Source: Simmondsia chinensis (Eukaryota > Streptophyta > Magnoliopsida > Caryophyllales > Simmondsiaceae). From it: a DNA stretch of 64,000 bases. Below, one piece after another: positions 55,625 to 64,000 of the stretch; positions within the stretch are counted from its first letter, which is position 1; each line of letters begins with the position of its first letter. Below the pieces are notes generated by a model. The model saw only the letters and a list, made by a program, of their open reading frames with translations, was not told where the DNA came from and ran no database searches. The position numbers were made by a program, and so were the translations under genes. The stretch covers positions 34,301,938 to 34,365,937 of the forward strand of contig JAGTTD010000001.1 in the NCBI GenBank assembly GCA_018398585.1, written 5' to 3'.

Positions 55625-56744
55625 GTCGTCCATGTTTAGCTATGTCTCCTTCATTCGTAGGGACACAAGTAAGCCGAGTCGAGTTGACAAAAAATTTTGA
55701 TTTACTTGAGCATAGCTCAAAGCTCAATAAGATTGTAGACTTGAGCTTTAGTTTTGCTCATCATGACTTGGTTGAATTTTATCTCATCTCTTTTGGTTTT
55801 TTGTGAAGGTTTTCTTACTGAAGCTTGAGCTCATTTAAGTGCATTAAATTCATAATTTAGTTCAAATGTGACCCACTTAGTCTTATGGATTTAGAAGCTC
55901 GAGCTTTACCATTTTTTTTTTGGTAAGTAACTCGAGCTTTACCATGCTTCATCAACATGCTTCTGTAAATATGCTATCTTAATTTTGCTCAAGTTTGAAA
56001 TGAGCTTTCTAGAAAACTAGGTACTCATCCTTACTCAGCTTTGCTAAATTATAATACTATTTGAAAAAATATAATTTTGGCAAGTGTTGTTGTGTATGAT
56101 ACAATTGGAAGTTAGTGACCAGTAATCATGCAAATCTTAACAAACCAGGTCTAATGATAATACTACGAATGCATATGTTCGAATAACCACAAATTTGGTT
56201 CTAGTATAGACTCAATAGTCATGGTCAATCGGGATCTTTGGTCTGAACTGGTACTTCATATCCCCTACTGCTACTAGTCATGTCTACAAAAATCTCATTT
56301 CCTAGTCCAAGTTGTAAAGTCATGGTCGTGAAGTACATAGTAGAGTCCTGGCACTAGATTGCAGGGGTGTTCATGGATTGGGAAACACCCAAGATTTACC
56401 CAATCCACATCAATTGGGTTGGGTATATTTTCAATGTTGGGTCTGATGGGTCTAACATCCTTTGTAACCATGGGTATCAGGTATGGTTCTGGGTTACCCA
56501 TGGGACGGCATTCATTATCTTGGAGCATTTTCAAATGAGTCTAAATCAAGATTAAATGAGTTTAAATGAGGCGAACATATCTTTGATATGTTAAGGATTG
56601 GCTATATATTATTTGGGTCAACAGGCATTTCGATATATAAGAGGGATACCTTGATGTTTGACTATTACTTAGGTATCCTGACATTTCAATATATAAGTAG
56701 GCCATGTAGTTTAAAATATGTTTTAGAACTTTATTTCGCAAGCA
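55625..56744. other. Gene-free segment with MITE-like fragments
   Basis: 55660-56010 has CCGAGTCGAGTTGAC and GAGCTT motifs like the GAGC-rich hAT MITEs, but no clear ends. At 56363, CAGGGGTGTTCATGGATTGG resembles another hAT-MITE terminus, and the following GGGTTGGGTAT/ACCCATGG motifs to about 56520 fit its body. No gene. Confidence 0.45.
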
Positions 56745-57740
56745 TATGAGATCGTCGTAGCTTAGTTGGGTATACGGGCGTCGTATCTATAAGGAATCGG
56801 TATTAAGTCGGATTTAGTTATTAATTAGTAGTTTGAATTGGGTTTTGTTGGAGAATTGAGTGATTAACTAAACTAAGGCGATTGAAAAAGTAAAAAGGGT
56901 GTCAATTCGATTGAGGTTAGTTCAGGAAATGAATTTAGGGTAGCTTTACTCATATCTCATCATGATAATCTACTATGATAATAATTTAATTAACTTAAGC
57001 TACAAGCACTAAGCCTGAGTTAATATTTAAAGTAGGGCATAGGATAATAAACTAGTATGAAGGCATAGCCTATTATGTCACCTTATGTATAGCAAAAGTT
57101 ATCTCATTAGCACTACTTAATTCTTTTCTTACTCCTAATTCAATATTAAACTTGAATTAATACTTAAATTAGGGTTTAGGGTAATAAACTAGTCTAAGGG
57201 CATAACCCATCTTATCATCCTAGATGTAGCATGAATCATCTGAATAGCACTAAAAAATTCCTTTTTCACTTTTAATTAAGTATTAATTTGTGTAAAAAAT
57301 TGTGTTCAGGGTTGGGTACAACCTCAACCCTGACCATGCGTGAAAACCAGTTATGTTATGGTTTAGGCTGCAAGCTCGTATAGACTAAGGCAAATAATTT
57401 GGAGATCCTAACATGGCTATAAGCTCACACAAAGAAACACCCAACAACATTCATAAATTCCCCACGGGGGTGGGTATATACTGTAATATAAATCCATTGT
57501 CAAGATAAAATACAAATCTTGGATACGGACGGCTACCTATCCTTCGTCTCTAAACTAAAAGAATTTACTCCTCAAAGGAGTTTTACACATCATTCAAATA
57601 TAAAAAGATAAAACAAAGAACAACAACTTGGAATTGAAGACTCCCTCGATTGATGTTGACGTTGCTCCGTGCTTTGATTCCTCCTACACTTCGATCACCC
57701 GCGCTTTGGAGGTTTGAGAAAACCTTGGATCTTATAGTGG
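56745..57740 (-). repeat. Dispersed LTR-like repeat, copy B (inverted partner of 23560-24860)
   Basis: The reverse complement aligns along the length of copy A, including the internal tandem duplication (57020-57235) and the TACGAC...CTAAGCTACGAC end. It lacks the 5S/RTE insertion at the equivalent point (about 56940-56985), so it serves as an empty-site reference. Confidence 0.65.
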
Positions 57741-58440
57741 CTTTGAGAAGGAGAGAAGGACAGAGACGAGGCAAAAATGTCAAATATAAGTCTTCCCCTC
57801 TGTATTTATAGGGACGGCGTGCTCTAATGCAGTATATTGCATCTGTCCAAATTTGGTGACCTGAATATAGTTCACTCCACCGAAATCTTGTGAAGTTCAA
57901 ACTCAATTGAGAAATTTGTAGTAAAGGGTGTTAGGATAAAAAATGTGGTTGACTCTTGCTTGAGATAGGTTGTTGAGTTCTTGAGCTAGTCTCCACTTTA
58001 GTTCCTTGCTTTTAAGTGTAGGAGATGAGGTGATTATGGGGCTTTGCTAAGTCACCTCAACTACCATTTAGCCTGGATCCATATTCAATTTACCTTTGCA
58101 ACATATTAATTTAGAAACACCTGAGATATGACCAAAATCTCCTTACTTGGAGCGTGAGCAGAATCCATATTATAATTGCAAGCTGAAGTCAGATTCACCA
58201 AAGGCATCATCCCTCATATCGAGGTGATTGGTTGAAGTCAAACACGTGATGTTGATAATTAACACTTGCTCCTTCATTGAGGTAAGTCTCGTTTTGCTTT
58301 TTTTTTTTTTTATTATTTATTAAGTTGACCACACACACACACACATACACACTAAAAGGTGAATGAAAATAGTAAACATACCTTTTAATGACAATAGTGG
58401 GAGACTTAGATAACGTCAATCCACATAGTGAAGTTTAACA
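57741..58440. other. LTR-like flank with TATA motif and microsatellites
   Basis: On the minus strand CCCTATAAATACAGAGG (about 57797-57813) is a good TATA box and suggests LTR promoter sequence. A T13 run (58298-58310) and a (CA)n tract (58329-58352) follow. No gene. Confidence 0.5.
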
Positions 58441-59300
58441 ACATAATCACATATCATTTTCCAATGGTTACAATTAGAAGAGCTACCACTTTCATGGGTG
58501 AGGAGTTCGAAGGTTGTGCCTTAATGGCCCACAACTTGAGCATCATCTAGAACAAACCATAATTACTCGAGAGGATGAGACTATTCGCAATTGAGGTTTT
58601 AAGAGTGGAGGTGAAGAAAAAACATCCTAGACATTGAATGCATTGATTTTGATGGCTATGTTCAAAGAGTTTTATGACAATGCTCAAGTGAAGGATGCAA
58701 CTCGTGGACGAAAGACTATAACAGTATTAAGAGAGCTCTTTGAAAGACAATGTGCATAGACCAATCAAGCTTTAGATTGCTAGCATGAAAACAAGGCCTC
58801 TCTGAGAAGCATCCTTAATGACATCAGAACCTTAATGAATGAGAGAATGCATAGGGAAACTTACAAAATTATGGTCAAAATGAATGCAACCTTTGTCATC
58901 CACTGCTAGCCTCATAGATGGGGATGCAGCAAGACATATAGTAGTCAAAGTCAAACCCATGTTATAAAGGAAATATGAGAGCTGTAAAGGCCTTATTCAA
59001 GAAGTTAGGGACGATGTAAGAAAATCAAGGCCAAATGTACCCAGTGCAACGCCAATTGTTTACCCTTGTGTTCCCTCATTTGTAGAATGTGGGTTAATGA
59101 ATGAAGGACTAGTAGCCACACTAATAATAGGGGATATCCTTCACTAACTAGATGAGCAGTTTTAAGGTCAGATTCCAACCTATGGATAGAGGCAACGGCG
59201 CCTTGGACCTCTAGCACTTTGAACTAAAGTCAGGTCTTAGTCCTAAGGAAGTTCAGTATGGACCCTCGAATAACACCACCTTTTCAAACATGGGGCAAGG
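58441..59300 (+). pseudogene. Gag-like segment, copy A (direct partner of 60857-61860)
   Basis: Nucleotide blocks shared in order with 60857-61440 include ACTTGAGCATC, CATTGATTTTGATGGCTATG / TATTGGGCTTGATGGCTATT, AAAGAGTTT, ATGCTCAAG, CTTTAATGAATGAGAG and GAAATGAA(C/T)(T/G)CAACCTT(G)TC. The copy is full of stops. The position next to an LTR-like region suggests a retroelement gag, but no gag motif is conserved well enough to name a family. Confidence 0.45.
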
Positions 59301-59699
59301 AAAAATTCCTCATCGAGACCTGATCCGAGTTGAGAGATCAATGGGCAAGGTATGTTTTCTTTTATGGGAAGTCTGCAACCTGTGCCTAGGGTTGAGCAAA
59401 GTCATGAAACTAAGGGGGTGTTTACACCCTAATTTTGATGGAGCTGGGATGACACCATTTTGGGCAAAGTGCCACATGTATATCACGTGAGGTCCTCCTC
59501 ATGGAAAGTGAGACTTTTAGGTACTGAGATAATGGCATCTTGAGCCCAGCATCTTGAGAAGTTTATCATCATAACAAGGGTATCAGCTACTTGAGGCTCG
59601 AGATGGTTGAAGGGTAAAGGGAGATTAGGTTTAAGGGAATGCGAAGAAGGTTGCAAGGTAGGTGGGTTTGAAGCTCGAGACAATTACTTGGTGCACAAT
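59301..59699. other. Gene-free segment
   Basis: Short frames at 59290-59490 and 59483-59683 have no recognisable domain. Confidence 0.4.
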
Positions 59700-60600
59700 T
59701 TCAGATGCGTGGGCACCAAGCTTAATTTAAGATAACGTGAAGCATCTAGAAGGGACTTCAGCGGAAAATGCGGACGTGGGCTTCAAGGAATCCACTCCAG
59801 CACCAAATCAAGGGCACGTTCATTGGTCGTTCACGTGTTTAGAGAGCTTGGTGAATAGACGTGGGAAGAAAGTGTCGCAAAAATACGGGGCAGCTGTTAT
59901 TTAGTTTTTCTATAAATAAGTGGATCTGTTGTAGTCCAAATTAGTATACAAACTCATACGACACTTCATCAAGTTTTCTTTACAGCGCACTTGTGCTTTT
60001 TACATAAGAGTAGTGTAGCTTAACATAGTCATTGTCGCATAGATCTTGCTGTACTTAATTTTTTAGTAATACAGTGCTTCGGGCTTTAGGTATGGACTCT
60101 GTGTTTTAATTTATTCCCAAAATCGAAAAGTTAAGAATATAGGATTTAGTCTAAGGTCTTAATGGCCAAGGCTTGACCTTGATTGCGTAGGTCTTAACAC
60201 TATTGTCACTGCTTAATAACTCAGGTGAAATTAGGTTTGCACTATTATTTAGGGCTTTTCCGGCTAAGGAATGACCTTGATTGAGTTGGTCCTAATCCAG
60301 TGACCCAAATAGGGTTTGCTCCATCTAAATCTTGTCAGATCTCAACTCATTCGAGTTATTATAAGTCAAAAGTGCTTGACCTAAAAATTTGTAGACTCGA
60401 CCTTGTAAATGGACTGCTAAACTCTTGGGTTTGTCTATTCCCCAATTCCTAACTTTTATGTATAGAAGGAAGGTGTTTGTGGGCCCCACTCTCTCACTAC
60501 AACTGCCACTTACGTTAGGACTTTATCCCTTTAATTTTCATTGAAAAAATATATAAAACAATCGACGAAAAAATATCTAAAAAGTCTTCTCAATTAAAGC
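59700..60600 (+). repeat. LTR-like region with TATA box
   Basis: TTTTTCTATAAATAAGTGG (59913-59931) is followed by a leader and then a long pyrimidine-containing stretch before the gag-like copy B. It separates the two gag-like copies, as an LTR shared by, or lying between, tandem elements would. No second LTR was aligned. Confidence 0.4.
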
Positions 60601-60856
60601 ATAAGAATAACTCATGAAATAACAGAAGTTAAATACACCAAAATATCACAACCTTTTCTTTGAACACGGTGAGTGGTTGAGGTCAAAGATATGGGGTTTG
60701 AAGTTAGGCTCACTCTCTAGTCGCGGTGAGTTCCTTTTACACTTTGTTTTTATGGTGACCACATCTCACTTAATAAAAAACAAATATAGAAAACACTCCT
60801 TTTGGCAACAACAGTGGAAGGCTTGAAGAAAGACTTTTGTTTCCTTTAAACACATT

Positions 60857-61860
60857 GTGGACGTAATCTTAGACCATTTTCCGATGGTCGAAACCAGAAG
60901 CACTAGTGCTCCTGAGCATGAGGAACCAGATGGCTTAGCCTTGATTGGCTCCCCACTTGAGCATCCTCTTGAACACAACCCAATATCACGAGGGGATAAA
61001 ATTAGTCGCAACCGTGGTAATGAAAGCGGTGGTGATGAAGACATCCAAGAAGACGAATGTATTGGGCTTGATGGCTATTCTCGAAAGAGTTTCTTGGTCA
61101 TGCTCAAGCGTCATTTGGAAATTGTGGATTGAAGGGTTCAACAAGCTATGAAAGAGGCCATTGAGAAACAACATGCTGAAACAGAGCACACTTTAGTGCC
61201 CAGTGTGAAAACTTAAGCGCCATGAGATTCGTTAAAAATGATGCTGGAACTTTAATGAATGAGAGGTTTTATTGGGAAACTAAAAGAGTCTTAGTTGAAA
61301 TGAACTCAACCTTGTCTTCTACTGCTATCCTTATCGCTAAGGACATGGCAAGACAAACAATAGTTGCGGCCAAGCCTATCTTGAGGAGACAGGTTGAGGC
61401 TAATGATGGCTTAGTCCAAGCCGTTAGAGAGGACATCAGGTAGCGCGAACCTATACCTCCTCCGTTAGTTCCAATTGGATACCCACATGATGCCTTTACG
61501 AGCTCGTGGTTACCAGTTGCTCAGGTTGACTATATAGTCCCTGAGGGAGTGGGAAACCCAGTTGGGGCTAACCCAAGTGTTACACACTTGGAAACCAACC
61601 ATAGGAATGACAATGTTTCGCTTAGGGTTGCTGGACCTCTAAATCAAGGATTCTCTTCGGCCACGAGGGATCTCAATGCCAATGTGCCAATGTCACATGG
61701 CCTTGTGGCAGGGGACATAACCGTTCAAACCTCCTTAAGTTGGAGAGGTTGTCTCGTGGCCAACTCAAGGCCTTGAAGTAGGTGTGCAAGGATAGGTACC
61801 CACTTCTGGGAGCCGGGCCTTTTCTCCTAGACCTTTTCACACTTATTAGACTTGGGGGAC
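60857..61860 (+). pseudogene. Gag-like segment, copy B
   Basis: Better preserved than copy A. The frame 60857-61132 (MVETRSTSAPEHEEPDGLAL, then EDECIGLDGYSRKSFLVMLK) is followed after a stop by 61222-61443 (LMNERFYWETKRVLVEMNST, then MARQTIVAAKPILRRQVEAN) and 61549-61776. The charged, helical character and METRS-like start are reminiscent of gypsy gag proteins, but I cannot assign it. Stops fall at 61130-61132 and 61441-61443. Confidence 0.45.
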
Positions 61861-62123
61861 AATCTAACCACCCATGTCCTCAGGATCAAAACTTAGGGAA
61901 TGATCAAGTATGGATGAACCAATAGTCTGCTAATGTAGGTGTTCCCTCAGGCATGCCATATAACCCAGGGAATGCTGGAACATACTTCATGGGCAACAAA
62001 ACGCATGGCCAAAATGATCAAGGGCATTACCCCAGGTGTGGGGGGCAACGACTATTCCCATAGTAATGGGAGCTTAAGGGTATCTTGTAGATCCCCCCTA
62101 AAAACCGTCAATTACCGCAGGGT

Positions 62124-62142
62124 GGGGGGGGGGGGGGGGGGG
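62124..62142 (+). repeat. Homopolymer of 19 G
   Basis: Direct reading. Long G runs are rare in plant DNA and error-prone in sequencing; a four-strand G structure is possible. Confidence 0.95.
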
Positions 62143-63904
62143 CTGATATGCTTTGTGTTTGCTTAGCAAGTGCACTAAGTTATATCAAGTAATATAGAAT
62201 GAGTAGAACATCGTCCCACTAGGATTGTTTGTTGAATAAGTACAGAAATTAGTAGTTTCAGCACTATTTGAAAGACCAAAATTTGTGATTTTTGATATGA
62301 AGCAAAAAAAAAAAAAAAAGGAAAAGAAAAAGAATACAAATGTTGACTGATTTTTATGAAAGGTTTACTGATTTTTGAAGGTTTTAATGAGTTAAAAAGA
62401 CCCACGGCATCCGGTTTCACCTAGTTGCATCAATATGCCTTTCTATTCTCGATATTCAAGTTGTTATTACGTGTTGGTGGTCGAAAATCCTAATTTACTA
62501 AATATTCTCTCTCACGAAAAATTTAGCATGCTCTTTTACATATAAAGTCATCAATCTCTTGCATGAATTTAAATAAGAAAAGAGTTTTGAGGATCAATGG
62601 TTTTAACTTAAGACTACACAAATCGCGTTAAGCTATCTCTAGCATTTGCTCAATTTTGTGGTGTTTATCACTTTAGCATTCATCATAAATATCATTTCGG
62701 ACTCATTATAAATCATTATAGGCTTTGAATGGTGATCAAGCATTCAAAACCTATGAAGAACAATGATAAACACTCCAACAACACAATAAATAAACTTTGA
62801 TTACGTTGAATTAGAAAAGAGCATATATTACAACATAGGGTACATCGTAGCCCTAGAAAAACAAAATTAGTGTATGGTGTACAAATATAAAGCAAAACTA
62901 AAACAAAATTCGAACTTAAAGAAGAAAAGGATTGAAATGACTTGAAAATACAAAATTACAAACCAAACTTTACTTGCTTCCTTCTTCTTCTGTCCCTCAC
63001 GGTTTCTCACCTTTTCTCTATGTTGTATTGTGTTTTTCTAGAATGAATCATGATTAAACAGTTCCCCAACACCATTATGTATAGTACATGAGGTTGGGAA
63101 TTTAAGAAATAAAAAATATCACAAGCTTCATTCTCATTTGCTACTTTTGCCACCCTTCTTTGTAGCTTGCTTACAACTTGTTTTTTTCTTCATTTTGCTG
63201 CCCAAATTCAGCTTTCCTTGTAGGTTGACGTTGTTCTTGTAGTGTTAAAAAAATCCTTGCTACTTGATTGGCCAACTTTGATGCCCAATTTGCAATTTGT
63301 AATGAATTGCACATGTTCTTGTTATTTCCTTGCTAAAACCGTGTGGGTGTGATGTATTTAGCCCTTTTTTCGTTTGTTTGATGTATCTTGCATTCACTCA
63401 TTGATGTTGAAGGTAAAACCGACCAAGATTTTGCATAAAATGAGTGTTTTTGCAAGGAAATAGCAATAGAATGAAAAAAAGCAAAGGCAATAAGAGTTTA
63501 ATGTAAAATAGTTAGAAAATGAACCTAAATGATATGAATAATTATTTACTAAATTAGGCTCAATAAAATGCCCCCAACCTTCAATCTTACGCATCCTCGA
63601 GCAAGGTTAAACATTAGGGCAGGATCTCATACTTTTTAAGAATTTTAACACAATTCAAAGCAAGAATACTTCTATTAGAAAAGAATGACCAAGACTTAAT
63701 GCTTAAGGTTCTAAATGCACAGCAGTCGTTCTATGAAAAAAATCCATCAATCACCATGGGAACCGAATTCAAAAGTTGGCTAAACAAATTATGTTCATCC
63801 GTTCTTTCTAATCTCAAGACATTTAAACCGAATAGAAGACAACATACCACTCACAACAAGACTTTCCAAGTATGCCCAAGACTAAAAGTTATTCACAAAA
63901 TTTT
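62143..63904. other. LTR-like or untranslated retroelement sequence, no gene
   Basis: GCTTAGCAAGTGCACTAAG and CATCGTCCCACTAGGATTG near 62160-62230 resemble the conserved strip found in plant gypsy LTR and untranslated regions. The rest is AT-rich with no domain. Confidence 0.45.
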
Positions 63905-64000
63905 TCTTCCTTTTTTTTTTTGTTATTTATTGAGGGATTGATCTGCCCCAATCAATCTCGGTCCATGAGTATTTCTCCGGTGAGAATCAAATTCCTAACC
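63905..64000 (-). mobile_element. SINE-like retroposon end, cut by the window edge
   Basis: On the minus strand the sequence starts (at the window end) GGTTAGGAATTTGATTCTCA, similar to a tRNA-type B box (consensus GGTTCGANNCC). It runs about 80 bases to AATAAATAACA and a poly(A) tract (T run near 63910-63920 on the plus strand). The head with the A box would lie outside the window. Confidence 0.5.

Overview
This window is plant nuclear DNA from a repeat-rich, gene-poor region. I recognise no host gene, tRNA gene, complete rRNA gene or CRISPR array. Everything identifiable is a transposable element or a relic of one: Ty1/copia and Ty3/gypsy LTR retrotransposons, RTE- and L1-type LINE fragments, SINE-like retroposons, and hAT, Mutator-like and PIF/Harbinger-like DNA elements. 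The family mix (copia with tRNA-iMet primer sites, chromovirus-type gag, MULE and hAT elements with 9- and 8-bp target duplications) fits a flowering plant. I cannot name the species. LAYOUT, 1-25 kb: a very old minus-strand copia element (about 1057-8034) carries a truncated gypsy fragment (2511-3990) and a nearly complete hAT element (4241-7320, 8-bp target duplication, decayed transposase). A PIF/Harbinger-like element lies at 8514-9482, a decayed plus-strand copia at 10881-15220, a short LTR element lacking pol at 18273-20610, and an inverted-repeat MITE near 21438-21955. The most unusual object is a 209-bp retroposon at 24383-24591: on the minus strand it joins the promoter-bearing half of 5S rRNA to an RTE LINE 3' end, flanked by an 18-bp target duplication. 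An inverted copy of the host repeat at 56745-57740 lacks the insert. LAYOUT, 25-38 kb: a degraded minus-strand copia (about 25560-35835) is split by a young copia (29850-35023) with LTRs about 99% identical and a TTTTC duplication; its gag-pol is broken by two stops and one frameshift. Next come an inverted-repeat MITE (36271-36694) and a Mutator-like element (36855-37998, 9-bp duplication) whose arms consist of serial small palindromes. LAYOUT, 38-48 kb: RTE 3' fragments (38599-39748), then a three-level nest: a Harbinger-like element (39749-47935) containing a copia (40266-47445), which contains a gag-protease gypsy element (41306-44424, CTTTG duplication) inside its gag. LAYOUT, 48-64 kb: a foldback element (48642-49436), an L1-type 3' region (50411-51720), a second complete gag-protease element in plus orientation (52432-55619, TAAAT duplication), the inverted LTR-like copy (56745-57740), two direct copies of an unrecognised gag-like segment around an LTR-like region (58441-61860), a 19-G homopolymer, more LTR-like sequence and a SINE-like end at the window edge. 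HOW THE PARTS WORK TOGETHER: there is no host pathway here. The functional links are parasitic. The gag-protease elements lack reverse transcriptase and integrase and would have needed a full chromovirus in trans, the 5S/RTE retroposon would have needed RTE reverse transcriptase, and the MITEs would have needed transposases from elsewhere.
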